Of a stretch of DNA of 64,000 bases, positions 35,801 to 44,711 are shown piece after piece (the first letter of the stretch is position 1; each line of letters begins with the position of its first letter). A program made the translations under genes and the position numbers. The notes beneath the pieces are model-generated. The model did no database searches and was not told the DNA's origin. It saw nothing but the letters and a program-made list of their open reading frames with translations. The DNA is taken from NCBI RefSeq assembly GCF_001442615.1, contig NZ_LMXN01000006.1:124001-188000 (forward strand). Reading direction: 5' to 3'. The DNA is from Algoriphagus resistens (GTDB lineage Bacteria; Bacteroidota; Bacteroidia; Cytophagales; Cyclobacteriaceae).

Positions 35801-36930
35801 GAATTTACATCATTGAAAGGAAGAGAATTCGGATCAGCAAAGTTTTTGCGGACATGGGAGAACCTCAGCAGCCCCTGGTGATAATAGGCAACCCCTTTTT
35901 TGTGGGTGCCTACCCAAATAATATCTTCGCTGTCTTTATACAGGGAGTAAACAACATTGTGAGGCATGGTATTATCCTGCGAATTCTCACCCGCAAGGTA
36001 GTTGACTGTCCCATCATATTTGTTAAGGACATTGATCCCGCCATGGTCTGTCCCCAGCCAAATCTGCCCCACTTTTGCCTCCACAATGGTTTTCACCATA
36101 TTATTATTTAAGCGAAACTCCCCTCTGTTTTCCTGGTTTATCCGGACTTCATGCGAATACCCATCAACCCTGAACACTCCCAAATCCCGCTCAGGATCAA
36201 ATATCCAGGCATCTCCATCGGAATCAATCAAAATCTCATAAGTTGCTGAAGATGGAATTTCATCTTTCGGAAGTCTTAGCGTCTGCGTGACTATGAGACG
36301 GTTTGGATCGAGTAAATCGATGACTCCAGAACTGTGGACCACCCATACCAATCCATCAGGGGCTTCTGCAATTGCTACTACCTGGTTGGAAAAAAGACTT
36401 CCCTTGTTACCGTTCTTCTGTACATATACCGTTTTCTTGGTTTCTTCATCGTAAATGCTGATTCCTTTGGCCGGGTGTGTGAACCAGAATCTACTTTGGC
36501 GGTCTTTCATCAACACCCCAACAGAATCAGAAGCTAAATGATATATGCTGGAAAATACTTTCAGACCTCTTGAAAACTGCTCATTTTCAGGATTATAAAT
36601 ATCAAATATCCCGTTTACATTTTTAATCCATAGCTTATCTCCTGGACCTATGAAAATTTTGAGTATATTATTGTGAGAGATGGAAGTTGAATCTTTGGTA
36701 TTCAAAAAAATCTTCGTGCGTGTGCCATCATATCGGTACAGGCCATAGGCTGTGCCGTACCACATCATGCCATCTGCATCTCTGACCATACTCAGGATAT
36801 TTGAATTGGATAAACCCAGGTTTTCGTCAAGGTTTCGAAACACAAGTTTTTCTACTTCGTCCTGAGCGGTTACCGATCCGGTCCAAAACATCATCAAACA
36901 TACTATTCCACAAATCACATATCCTTTCAT
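32833..36930 (-). CDS. Hybrid two-component system sensor/regulator (HTCS)
   Basis: 1365 residues that combine sensor and response regulator in one chain. A signal peptide is followed by a periplasmic double beta propeller of reg_prop repeats (about 30-720; many DxxGxLWIGT motifs such as GQIWLGTDHGG and GKIWIGTLRSG). Then come a Y_Y_Y domain (about 735-805), a membrane helix (about 815-840), and HisKA with phospho-acceptor His871 in FTNLSHEFRTP. The HATPase domain has SDTGIGI and GSGIGLSLV. The receiver has Asp1160 in ISDLMMPQMDG, and a C-terminal AraC-type HTH covers about 1265-1355. HTCS proteins sense an oligosaccharide and switch on the adjacent SusCD locus. Confidence 0.96.
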   Translation of the reverse strand: MKGYVICGIVCLMMFWTGSVTAQDEVEKLVFRNLDENLGLSNSNILSMVRDADGMMWYGTAYGLYRYDGTRTKIFLNTKDSTSISHNNILKIFIGPGDKLWIKNVNGIFDIYNPENEQFSRGLKVFSSIYHLASDSVGVLMKDRQSRFWFTHPAKGISIYDEETKKTVYVQKNGNKGSLFSNQVVAIAEAPDGLVWVVHSSGVIDLLDPNRLIVTQTLRLPKDEIPSSATYEILIDSDGDAWIFDPERDLGVFRVDGYSHEVRINQENRGEFRLNNNMVKTIVEAKVGQIWLGTDHGGINVLNKYDGTVNYLAGENSQDNTMPHNVVYSLYKDSEDIIWVGTHKKGVAYYHQGLLRFSHVRKNFADPNSLPFNDVNSFAEDSLGNLYIGTNGGGLFYHNRKTNTYKAFRHNPEDAKSLTGDVIVDLMIDHEGILWIGTYLNGLGSFDGKEFKNYNYPSENESGIPGPSIWKLFEDSTGKIWIGTLRSGISMLDKDRKEFHNYPAGSAPFFTNNQYITGFAEDKQGNIWVSGGSGLNRLNYQTGESAFYSETQGNGLIDSNISDLYVDVEGILWISTLSGLYYFDSSDSTFIHFGKADGLPTDYLVDLIEDGDKNLWISSQMGLSYAEINRNVTPFSVTFQNFDQKDGLQAALFNKNAALRTSKGEFIFGGPNGYNIFKSENFAFERNNPAVVFTDFQLFNEEVKVGERLSNRVLLTKSLDKMDQLVLRHDENIFSIGFSALNFLYPEKNKYRYKLLGFNDDWIYLNDDLAKVTFTNLDPGTYTLVVQPGTVLDGWSLNEYKLDIRILAPFWKTPIAYFMYAMAIFALIFYFRHQLLTRQREKFDREQAMREAKRVQDLDRLKTKFFTNLSHEFRTPLSLILTPTEHLISGTENTGLLSQYKIIQRNARRLLKLINQLLDVKNVENGGLAFHPSEGDVIQFIKECVADFHELSENKHIHLNFETNTQAQQAIFDPDKLEKILFNLLSNAFKFTQEDGAITVTLELQQENEEKGILILSVSDTGIGISKEDQLKIFDRFYTTEGHKQQLNQGSGIGLSLVQDFARTMNGEITVESEPGMGTVFSLTIPLALIIPENLDDEDEETSLSVGELKDIILIAEDHVEFRNYLRDCLSETYQVITATNGAQGWDLAQQHIPDLIISDLMMPQMDGKEFCHKVKGDIKTSHIPVILLTAKKSEETMVQSLDSGCNLYLTKPFNLEILQLSVKNLLRERKVIQEQNRNKIQINASEVNVTSLDDQLIQKAVALVEKYMEDPQLSVEFLSKELGMSRVHLYKKLQSITGKSPIEFIRLIRLKRASQLLAKSQLNISEIAYMVGYNNAKYFAKHFKAEFSVLPSEYAVRQQEIAAG

Positions 36931-37006
36931 ACACGGTAAACTAGGGCTGCCAAATTATGAGAATTAAAGGAAATATCTTATTGAAGATCCAATCTTTTTC
37001 AACAAA

Positions 37007-37038
37007 AAAGTCCGATTGAAGCAACTCAACCGGACTTT
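37007..37038 (-). terminator. Intrinsic terminator of the xylose operon
   Basis: 13-bp stem with one mismatch, AAAGTCCGATTGA (37007-37019) and TCAACCGGACTTT (37026-37038). On the minus strand it is followed by TTTTGTTG, and it lies 24 bp past the xylose isomerase stop. Confidence 0.8.
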
Positions 37039-37061
37039 AATAAATTATTTATAAAAGATAC

Positions 37062-38375
37062 TTAGATAAATCTATTTAGAAGATTTTCGAAGTACTCTTG
37101 CTTACCACTTGTCTGAATAGGCTCCCCTACTTCAGCAGCATAGTTTCTCAAATCTTCCAAGGTAAGATTTCCTTCTTCAAAGGATTTTCCTTTTCCGGAA
37201 TCAAAGCTTGCATAGCGGTTTTTCCTTCTTTCCAAGTAATCAGACTTGTCCAGAATGTCCTGGGCGATCAGCATCCCTCTCGCAAAAGCATCCATACTTC
37301 CGATATGGGCCAGGAATAGATCATCCATATCAGTTGAGTTTCTTCTGATTTTTGCATCAAAGTTAACTCCACCGCCCTGGATACCTGCTGAGGTCAACAA
37401 TACTAGCATGGCTTCAGTCATTTCCTGCAAGTTCATCGCAAACTGATCGGTATCCCAACCATTTTGATAGTCACCCCTGTTGGCATCAATGCTACCCAGC
37501 ATACCGGCGTCAGCACATACTTGAAGCTCATGTTGGAACGTGTGTCCCGCCAAGGTGGCATGGTTTACCTCGATATTCAATTTGAAATCCTTGTCCAGTC
37601 CATGCTGTCTTAAGAAGCCTATGACGGTGGCAGCATCGTAATCATACTGGTGCTTGGTCGGTTCCATAGGCTTAGGCTCGATAAAGAATGTTCCTTTAAA
37701 ACCGTTCTTTCTGGCATAGTCACGTGACATGGTCAAAAACTTGGCAAGGTGTTCCGTTTCACGCTTCATATCTGTGTTGAGCAAGGACATATAACCTTCA
37801 CGCCCTCCCCAAAACACGTAATTCTCACCATTCAAGGCAATCGTCGCATCAATTGCATTTTTCACCTGAGTGCCTGCCCAGGATACCACACTGAAATCCG
37901 GATTGGTGGAAGCACCATTCATGTAACGGGGATTGCTAAAAACGTTTGCGGTTCCCCAAAGCAATTTAACACCTGTTTCTGCCTGCTTTTGCTTAGCGTA
38001 TTCAGTAATGATCTGCATTCTTTTCTCGTACTCTCCCAAGGTAGGTCCTTCATCGATCAAGTCGATATCATGGAAGCAATAGTATGGGGCTCCGATTTTT
38101 GTGATGAATTCGAAAGCAGCATCCATTTTGTCTTTAGCGCGCTGAATTGGATCAGCAGCCGCATCCCAAGGATGAACAATCGTACCCGGTCCGAATGGAT
38201 CTCCACCAGTCCCGCAGAAGGAATGCCAATAAGCGATTGCGAATTTAAAGTGCTCCTTCATTGTTTTGCCGGCGATGATACGATTCTCATCGTAAAATCT
38301 AAAAGCCAATGGATTATCACTTTCCTTACCTTCGAAAGGGATTTTATCGATTGAAGAGAAATAAGTTTTTGACAT
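37062..38375 (-). CDS. xylA: Xylose isomerase
   Basis: 437 residues, the normal length of a class II xylose isomerase. Conserved parts include [71 protein letters not shown] and [16 protein letters not shown], which supply the two metal sites and the catalytic His. It converts D-xylose to D-xylulose in the cytoplasm with Mg/Mn/Co. The gene is third in the order symporter-kinase-isomerase, 41 bp after xylulokinase. Confidence 0.97.
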   Translation of the reverse strand: MSKTYFSSIDKIPFEGKESDNPLAFRFYDENRIIAGKTMKEHFKFAIAYWHSFCGTGGDPFGPGTIVHPWDAAADPIQRAKDKMDAAFEFITKIGAPYYCFHDIDLIDEGPTLGEYEKRMQIITEYAKQKQAETGVKLLWGTANVFSNPRYMNGASTNPDFSVVSWAGTQVKNAIDATIALNGENYVFWGGREGYMSLLNTDMKRETEHLAKFLTMSRDYARKNGFKGTFFIEPKPMEPTKHQYDYDAATVIGFLRQHGLDKDFKLNIEVNHATLAGHTFQHELQVCADAGMLGSIDANRGDYQNGWDTDQFAMNLQEMTEAMLVLLTSAGIQGGGVNFDAKIRRNSTDMDDLFLAHIGSMDAFARGMLIAQDILDKSDYLERRKNRYASFDSGKGKSFEEGNLTLEDLRNYAAEVGEPIQTSGKQEYFENLLNRFI

Positions 38376-38416
38376 TTTTACTGTGGTTTATTAGGTTTTA
38401 TAGGTTTGAAATTTAA

Positions 38417-39919
38417 TTATATACTCATCTTTTGGATTGCTTCCAAATGGCTTTTCCAGGTGGAATAAACTTCTTCATAAGGGTCAAAGAAATGCTCGTT
38501 TGGCTCTATTGTTTCCAACAATTCCAATCCCGCAAAAGCCTCCGTCTCAGAAGCGAACACTCCCGCTCCGATCCCTGCCCCTCTGGCTGCCCCTTGAGCG
38601 CCATCTGTGTCATACAGTTCGAGAACCACTCTGTTCATATGAACGAAAGTCTTACGGAAAACCGGGCTAAGGAACATATTTGCCTTCCCTGCCTTGACAG
38701 TCTTCAGATCCAGTCCCATTTCCTGCATAATCCGGAATCCAAAGGTAAGTGCTGATACAATACCTTCCTGTGCAGAACGGATCATATGCCGTTTGTCATG
38801 CTTTAGAAGATCCAAACCGAGCATGTGAGCGCCCACGGGTTTGTTCTGCATGATGCGCTCCGCACCGTTCCCAAAAGGAATAAACGTCAGTCCTTCAGAA
38901 CCAATCGGAGCAGAACTTCCCAGCGTGTTCATTTCATCGTAATCAATATGACCTGCACCCATTATTTTTTTCAGCCAGCTATTCAAAATACCTGTACCAT
39001 TCACACAAAGTAAAACTCCATACGATGGATTTTCCATGGAATGATTTACATGTACAAAGGTATTAACTCTGGACAAAGGATCATGAAGTGGTTTATCCGC
39101 GACTCCATACACTGTCCCTGAAGTTCCGGCTGTAGTGGCCAATTCCCCAGGCTTCAATACCTGAAGGGAAAAAGCATTATTAGGCTGATCTCCGGCACGG
39201 TATGAAATAGGAACCCCTTCTTCAAGTCCTGTAACTTCAGATGCTAACGCTGACACTCTTCCCTGAATAGAATAAGAAGGAACCACATCAGGAATCCAGG
39301 ATTTAGAGATTTGGTAGTTCCCGAGAACTTTGTCACTCAAACCATTCTTTTGAAAATCCCAGAATATCCCCTCTGATAACCCTGTCTCCGAAGTACAGAT
39401 CTCCCCGCTCAATCTCATTGCAATGAAATCACCCGGAAGCATCATTTTATGGATCTTAGCTGCTATAGCAGGTTCATTCTCTATCACCCAGCGGAGCTTG
39501 GAAGCAGTGAAATTCCCAGGAGAATTCAGCAAATTTTTAAGGCAGTATTCTTCGCCTAGCTCTTTGAAGGCTTTTTCCCCTATTCCCACCGCACGGCTGT
39601 CACACCAGATAATGGATGGTCTCAGGACGTTTTGATCCTTATCCACCAATACCAATCCATGCATCTGGTAAGCAATCCCAATTCCTTTCAGCTCGCCTTT
39701 TTTCACTTTAGTCTTACTAAGCACAAAGCGGATGGAATGCTGCACATACTTCCACCAAATCTCCGGATCTTGTTCTGCCCAGCCCTTTTCAGGGGAATCA
39801 ATGATCATTTCCTCTTCAGGAAAAGCTTTGGAGAATAAAGACTTTCCAGAATCGGCATCAAGTAAAGAGGTTTTGACAGAGGAGCTCCCAATGTCAATCC
39901 CTAATAATAAACGTCTCAT
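38417..39919 (-). CDS. xylB: Xylulokinase
   Basis: 500 residues of the FGGY carbohydrate kinase family. The N-terminal ATPase motif is LLGIDIGSSSVKTSLLD. The substrate region holds GWAEQDPEIWW, GIGIAYQMHGLVLVD and IIWCDSRA with the catalytic Asp typical of the family. The C-terminal domain has GAQGAARGAGIGAG. It phosphorylates D-xylulose to xylulose 5-phosphate, which feeds the pentose phosphate pathway. It is 13 bp downstream of the symporter gene and upstream of xylA. Confidence 0.94.
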   Translation of the reverse strand: MRRLLLGIDIGSSSVKTSLLDADSGKSLFSKAFPEEEMIIDSPEKGWAEQDPEIWWKYVQHSIRFVLSKTKVKKGELKGIGIAYQMHGLVLVDKDQNVLRPSIIWCDSRAVGIGEKAFKELGEEYCLKNLLNSPGNFTASKLRWVIENEPAIAAKIHKMMLPGDFIAMRLSGEICTSETGLSEGIFWDFQKNGLSDKVLGNYQISKSWIPDVVPSYSIQGRVSALASEVTGLEEGVPISYRAGDQPNNAFSLQVLKPGELATTAGTSGTVYGVADKPLHDPLSRVNTFVHVNHSMENPSYGVLLCVNGTGILNSWLKKIMGAGHIDYDEMNTLGSSAPIGSEGLTFIPFGNGAERIMQNKPVGAHMLGLDLLKHDKRHMIRSAQEGIVSALTFGFRIMQEMGLDLKTVKAGKANMFLSPVFRKTFVHMNRVVLELYDTDGAQGAARGAGIGAGVFASETEAFAGLELLETIEPNEHFFDPYEEVYSTWKSHLEAIQKMSI

Positions 39920-39932
39920 TTAACTGTGTTTT

Positions 39933-41576
39933 TTACCAGAATACGATGTATAGAGCTGCAGTAATTCCCGCGATCAGGACCGCACCGATTTTGAAAGTTG
40001 CGCTGGTCCTGAACAGCTCTTTAGTGATTTCTATGCTATTTGGATGGTCTTTCCCTTTACCTTCTACCAGACTGATGATGATCATCAAAGCAGCCAGAAT
40101 CAAAAATACGACACCCATTCTATCGATGAACGGCAATGCCGGAAAAACAATCTTTAAGACTACAGAAAGCGGGATACTCAAAGCTGCTCCTGTAAGAGCT
40201 GCATTTGAAGTTGTCTTCTTCCAGAATACACCAAAGAAGAAAATGGCAAAAACCCCCGGACTGATAAATCCAGTGTATTCCTGAATAAACTGAAATGCCT
40301 GATCTAAAGCTCCCAACGCCGGAGCAACAACGGATGCCACAGCAAAAGCGACCAATGCCGTAATCCGACCAACTTTCACCTGTTTGGCTTCGGATGCACC
40401 TTTTCCTATGTACTTATTGTAAATATCCATGGTAAAAATAGTGGAAGTACTATTGGCCATAGATGCTAAAGAAGATACGATAGCTGCGGTCAGCGCTGCG
40501 AATGCCAATCCTTTCAAACCAACGGGTAATAGTTGCAGCAAGGTAGGATAAGCTCTATCAGATTTGATGATGCCTGTAGCGGGATCCTTCATTGATTCAA
40601 TAAATCCCACGTCTATGCCATTATTGACTATTACGAATGCCGCGATACCGGGAATCACCACGATAAGAGGCATAAGCAACTTTAGGAATCCGGCGAAAAT
40701 CATCCCTTTTTGGGCTTCATCCAGGCTTTTTGCTGCCAGCGCCCTTTGCGTGATGTATTGGTTGAATCCCCAGTAGCTAAGGTTCGTAATCCACATACCT
40801 CCTACCAACACAGAGATCCCTGGAAGGTCAAGGTAGGCATCACGAGTACCTCCGGCACCATCTGGAATCATCATTTCACCTTTGGACAATATCATGGAAA
40901 AGTGGCCAGGAACCTCTCTTCTCAACAAGCCAAGTCCTTCCCAGGCATCACCCCCACCTACCATTTGCAGCGCAATATAAGTAGTGGCAAGCCCACCTGC
41001 TATCAAGAATACCACCTGAATTACATCAGTCCAAGCTACTGCCTTAAGTCCGCCATAGATGGAATAGATCATGGCAAAAAGGGCCAATCCAAAGATACCA
41101 TAGCCCATAGGTACATTCAGAATCGTATTCAAACTCAATGCACCCAGATACAATACTGAGGTAAGATTGACAAAAACATAAAGAAGCAACCAGAAGATTG
41201 CCATCGTGGTTCTTACCCGCGTATCATATCGATCTAACAAGAACCCAGGCATGGTATAGATGCCTTTTTTGATGTAAACCGGTAAAAAGAAAATGGCCAC
41301 CACCAACAAGGTGACCGCTGCCATCCATTCGTAGGTGGAAATCGCCAGTCCTAAAGCAAATCCAGAACCGGACATGCCTATGAACTGCTCTGCAGAAATA
41401 TTGGAAGCGATCAAAGACGCTCCCACCGCCCACCAGGGCAAGGCTTTGGAAGCGAGAAAATAATCGGAAGAATTTTTTACGTGACCTTTCTTCTCACGGG
41501 AAACAAAAATCCCCATCCCGATGATGAGCAAACAATAGCCTATAAAGACGGCTAAATCTAAAGGTTCTAAGAGCAT
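39933..41576 (-). CDS. Sodium/sugar symporter (SSS family, SGLT-like)
   Basis: 547 residues with about 14 membrane helices. Family features include the N-terminal FIGYCLLIIGMGIFVSREKKG, SSDYFLASKALPWWAVGASLIASNISAEQFIGMSGSGFA, and YGGLKAVAWTDVIQ at the SSS signature. The position at the head of the xylB-xylA operon points to D-xylose (or a xylose-containing product) as substrate, imported across the inner membrane with Na+. Confidence 0.93.
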   Translation of the reverse strand: MLLEPLDLAVFIGYCLLIIGMGIFVSREKKGHVKNSSDYFLASKALPWWAVGASLIASNISAEQFIGMSGSGFALGLAISTYEWMAAVTLLVVAIFFLPVYIKKGIYTMPGFLLDRYDTRVRTTMAIFWLLLYVFVNLTSVLYLGALSLNTILNVPMGYGIFGLALFAMIYSIYGGLKAVAWTDVIQVVFLIAGGLATTYIALQMVGGGDAWEGLGLLRREVPGHFSMILSKGEMMIPDGAGGTRDAYLDLPGISVLVGGMWITNLSYWGFNQYITQRALAAKSLDEAQKGMIFAGFLKLLMPLIVVIPGIAAFVIVNNGIDVGFIESMKDPATGIIKSDRAYPTLLQLLPVGLKGLAFAALTAAIVSSLASMANSTSTIFTMDIYNKYIGKGASEAKQVKVGRITALVAFAVASVVAPALGALDQAFQFIQEYTGFISPGVFAIFFFGVFWKKTTSNAALTGAALSIPLSVVLKIVFPALPFIDRMGVVFLILAALMIIISLVEGKGKDHPNSIEITKELFRTSATFKIGAVLIAGITAALYIVFW

Positions 41577-41623
41577 AAATTGTTAGGTTAGGTTTGGGCA
41601 GTTAGTTTGGGTAAACGACTAAT

Positions 41624-41637
41624 CTTATTAGAATAAG
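41624..41637. promoter_or_regulatory. Inverted repeat upstream of the xylose operon, with weak promoter
   Basis: CTTATT-AG-AATAAG forms 6-bp perfect arms 48 bp upstream of the symporter start. On the minus strand it is just downstream of a TTG-N21-TATCTTTA promoter-like pair, so it lies near the predicted transcription start and could be an operator. Confidence 0.4.
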
Positions 41638-41693
41638 CCGATAAAGATAATATTTTCATGATAACGTCTACAATAAAAAGAACCTATTTGAAA

Positions 41694-42518
41694 TTAATGA
41701 AATATTAGTTTTAAAAATTGTAAAGGAACTGTGGACAACTTCCTGCCTCTAAAGCTCCCTAAATAGCTGATTCCAGAACAGTTACTTACAAAAACCTGTT
41801 CTGCCTTCTCTAATTCCACAAGTTTAAATTCTCCTTCCTGGTAAAATATTTCATGTTGGATCATATGCTCAAGGATTACTTGTCGGCTCACGCCGTTTAT
41901 ACAGCTGCAGCTTAAAGAGGGTGTGTATACTATTCCGTCTTTTATCCAAAAAACCGTTGATGCGCCGGCTTCCGACACAAACCCTCTATAATCAAGTAGG
42001 ATTATTTCGTCCAGTCCCCGCTCCTTTCTTTCCTGATTGGCCAGGACATAGGGCAGTGCATTGAGTGATTTAAACGAACACCAAAGCGTGGGAAACAGCT
42101 GAATTTTCCCAGAAACATCTACTTTTTCTTTAACCGAGGGTGGCTCTGCAAATTCTGTAACCTGTAAAACCTGAAACACTCGGGTAGACTCAGGAGTATA
42201 TTTCCCTGACCCTGCCCGATAGACTGTCCATCGAACCCGTTTTAGTTGGGAAGGGTAGTTATCAGTTAGTAAATCCAGAAGCCCGAGCGTATCAATAGCA
42301 TCAGAATCCAAACCAAGAATTTGCATTCCCCTCATTAATCGTTGAATATGATTGTCAAAAAACCTAATTTCACTTTTCATCCATACCATGGTCTCGAATA
42401 AACCATCTCCAAAATTCATGGCACGGTTTGGAAGTTTCGTGCTAGGTAGGCATGACCAAGTTTCGCTTGTGGGAGATTTTTGAAAGATTGTTTCGATTTC
42501 GTTCATAAAACTGTTCAT
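41694..42518 (-). CDS. Aminotransferase class IV (PabC/branched-chain-like)
   Basis: 274 residues of the fold-type IV PLP family. The N-terminal NRAMNFGDGLFETMVW and HIQRLMRGMQILGL are followed by the Schiff-base Lys in FKSLNALPYVLA and by EAGASTVFWIKDGIVYTPSL. These contain the conserved Glu that pairs with the PLP ring nitrogen and the cofactor-phosphate region. The size and YxxG/RxxR pattern suit 4-amino-4-deoxychorismate lyase (PabC, folate pathway) in this phylum, but a D-amino-acid or branched-chain aminotransferase role cannot be ruled out. The start is Met1 (42518) or Met5. It diverges from sdaAB. Confidence 0.82.
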   Translation of the reverse strand: MNSFMNEIETIFQKSPTSETWSCLPSTKLPNRAMNFGDGLFETMVWMKSEIRFFDNHIQRLMRGMQILGLDSDAIDTLGLLDLLTDNYPSQLKRVRWTVYRAGSGKYTPESTRVFQVLQVTEFAEPPSVKEKVDVSGKIQLFPTLWCSFKSLNALPYVLANQERKERGLDEIILLDYRGFVSEAGASTVFWIKDGIVYTPSLSCSCINGVSRQVILEHMIQHEIFYQEGEFKLVELEKAEQVFVSNCSGISYLGSFRGRKLSTVPLQFLKLIFH

Positions 42519-42673
42519 AATCGGTCAGGAACTCATTTTGTTATCGTTTCACTATGTTAAACTATGTAAACATGTCCCCATTTAAATCGCATTCTATACA
42601 ATAAATATCATTTTTAGCATGAATTCGTATGAACGATTTTACCTTAGCACCAAAATTGGAATATTAGTCCCAG

Positions 42674-43351
42674 ATGGCAAATAAAAGTAGCGTTTTTGAT
42701 ATGATCGGACCAATAATGATAGGGCCATCTTCTTCCCATACAGCTGGTGTAGTCAGAATTGCCAGAGCTGCTATCCGTGTGCTGGGGGGAATTCCTGATG
42801 ATGCTTCCATCACTTTTTATAATTCTTTTGCAAGAACCTATGAAGGCCATGGAAGTGACCGTGCAATAATCGGAGGATTGATGGACTTCAAAACTGATGA
42901 TGGTAAAATTAAAAACGCGCTCGAAATAGCCAGGGAAAAAGGAGTCACCTTTCGGTTCAAATCGATTGGCAATTCTTCCATCCACCATCCCAATACGATA
43001 AAGCTAAACCTCAAAAAAGGGGATAGAACTGTAGAAGTTGTGGGAGAAAGTTTAGGTGGCGGAGTGATCAACATCTCAGAAGTTGATGGATTTGTGGCTA
43101 ATTTTTCTGCAGCAGACCATACCCTTATTATTAAGGCGGAGGATATAGCAGGGGCAATTGCTTTCATTTCAGCTGTAATAGCTCAGGAAAAAGCCAATAT
43201 TGCCACCATGTCAGTATCAAGAAAAGGTAAGCATGATCTGGCATGCCATGTCATAGAAATGGACTCTGGAATAAAAGAGCTTACCTTAAATTATTTAAAA
43301 TCATTATCCTGGATTACAGAATTAATATATATTCCTGACATTGACCTTTAA
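42674..43351 (+). CDS. sdaAB: L-serine ammonia-lyase, iron-sulfur-dependent, beta subunit
   Basis: 225 residues. The beta domain opens with SVFDMIGPIMIGPSSSHTAG and has SFARTYEGHGSDRAIIGGLMDF. A C-terminal ACT domain (about 145-220, TLIIKAEDIAGAIAFISAVIAQEKANIATMSVSRKG) binds serine or another effector. It converts L-serine to pyruvate and ammonia together with the [4Fe-4S] alpha subunit, which is not in this window. The next gene (TolC family) starts 8 bp after its stop, an unusual neighbour that is probably incidental co-transcription. Confidence 0.93.
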   Translation: MANKSSVFDMIGPIMIGPSSSHTAGVVRIARAAIRVLGGIPDDASITFYNSFARTYEGHGSDRAIIGGLMDFKTDDGKIKNALEIAREKGVTFRFKSIGNSSIHHPNTIKLNLKKGDRTVEVVGESLGGGVINISEVDGFVANFSAADHTLIIKAEDIAGAIAFISAVIAQEKANIATMSVSRKGKHDLACHVIEMDSGIKELTLNYLKSLSWITELIYIPDIDL

Positions 43352-43358
43352 CTATACT

Positions 43359-44708
43359 ATGAGAAAATTGCTACTAAGCTTTGTCTTAGCGATTGGGATT
43401 GGTTTTTCATCCCTGGCACAAGAAGTTACACTGCCTGCTGGTCCTTTAGACCTTGAGACCGCTGTTTCTATTGGCCTGAAAAACAATCTCACGTTAAAAA
43501 GAAGCGAATTAAATCAACTGACCAACGAAGCTACGCTACTACAGAATCAGGGGCAACGCTATCCCAATCTGACTACCGGTGCAAGTTCTGGGTACAGATG
43601 GGGTAGATCTATTAATCCGGTAACCAATCTTTTTGAAACGGCCCGTATTGGTAACATCAATGTGTCTGCATCCTCAAATGTCACCGTCTATGCCGGTAAT
43701 CAAATCAATAACTCTATTAAACAGTCTAAGGTGGATTTGGAAGCCGGAATGTATAACATTGAAGCTACCAAAAATGACATCATCTTGAATATCATCAACC
43801 TTTTTGTTAATGTGGTATTCAACCGTGAGCAGGTAACAGTGGCTGAAAATCAATTAGCGTCTACATCAGACCAACTGACCAGAACCACCAAACTAGTAGA
43901 GGCAGGATCGCTTCCCCTTTCAGACCAATTAGATGTGCAGGCTCAAAATGCCACAAATCAGGTAAATTTGATCAATGCAAAAAATGACTATAATATCGCA
44001 AAGCTTAACCTTGCACAGGCTCTGCAGATACCTTATACACCAGAATTTTCTGTAGTTGAGCCTGAGTTTGAAATAAATGAATTATTAATGGCCACAGAAA
44101 CTCCCAGGGATATCTACAACCAAGCCTTGGGAATAATGCCAGAAATAAAAGCTGCACAAGCGAATGTCCAAAGTGCTGAATATGGAGTAAAATTGGCAAA
44201 AGCAGGTTATTATCCTACACTTGGTGTAGGGGCAAATATCTTCTCCAATTACGTCGATCAGGTTTACGGCACAGAGCGCCCAACCTTCGGCCAGCAAATA
44301 GAAAACAACTTATCTGAGGCTGTTAACCTCCAACTCAGTATTCCGATTTTTTCCAGGCTAAGCAATAAGGCTAACGTACAGAGAGCAAGAGTCCAGAAGC
44401 AAATCTCTGAGGTAGCTGCATTGGAGGCAGAAAATCAATTAAGGAATGATATTGAAACTGCATACAATAGTGCCCTTGCCGCACAATTGACTTATGAATC
44501 CTCTCTGGTGCAAGTGGAGAGTTTAGAGGAAACTTTTCGGATAGCCCAACAAAGATTCGATCTGGGAGCTATCAATTCAGTGGATTTTCAGGTGGCTCAG
44601 AACAACCTTTTCAATGCACAGGCAAATTTGCTAAATGCAAAATACACTTATATTTTCAGAGTAAAAGTTCTTGATTTTTACCTGGGTAATCCAATTAATC
44701 TTAATTAA
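43359..44708 (+). CDS. TolC family outer-membrane efflux channel
   Basis: With ATG 43359 the protein has 449 residues and a signal peptide (KLLLSFVLAIGIGFSSLAQ). It carries two OEP repeats of long amphipathic helices, recognisable by LETAVSIGLKNNLTLKRSE near the start, GSLPLSDQLDVQAQNATNQVNLINAKNDYNIAKLNLAQAL in the first repeat, and FRIAQQRFDLGAINSVDFQVAQNNLFNAQANLLNAKY in the second. It forms the outer-membrane exit duct of a tripartite exporter. The periplasmic adaptor gene begins 3 bp after its stop. Confidence 0.93.
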   Translation: MRKLLLSFVLAIGIGFSSLAQEVTLPAGPLDLETAVSIGLKNNLTLKRSELNQLTNEATLLQNQGQRYPNLTTGASSGYRWGRSINPVTNLFETARIGNINVSASSNVTVYAGNQINNSIKQSKVDLEAGMYNIEATKNDIILNIINLFVNVVFNREQVTVAENQLASTSDQLTRTTKLVEAGSLPLSDQLDVQAQNATNQVNLINAKNDYNIAKLNLAQALQIPYTPEFSVVEPEFEINELLMATETPRDIYNQALGIMPEIKAAQANVQSAEYGVKLAKAGYYPTLGVGANIFSNYVDQVYGTERPTFGQQIENNLSEAVNLQLSIPIFSRLSNKANVQRARVQKQISEVAALEAENQLRNDIETAYNSALAAQLTYESSLVQVESLEETFRIAQQRFDLGAINSVDFQVAQNNLFNAQANLLNAKYTYIFRVKVLDFYLGNPINLN

Positions 44709-44711
44709 ACC

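Noticed and set aside
37749..38354. 201-codon plus-strand open frame
   Set aside because: Antisense to xylA, with no recognisable pattern.
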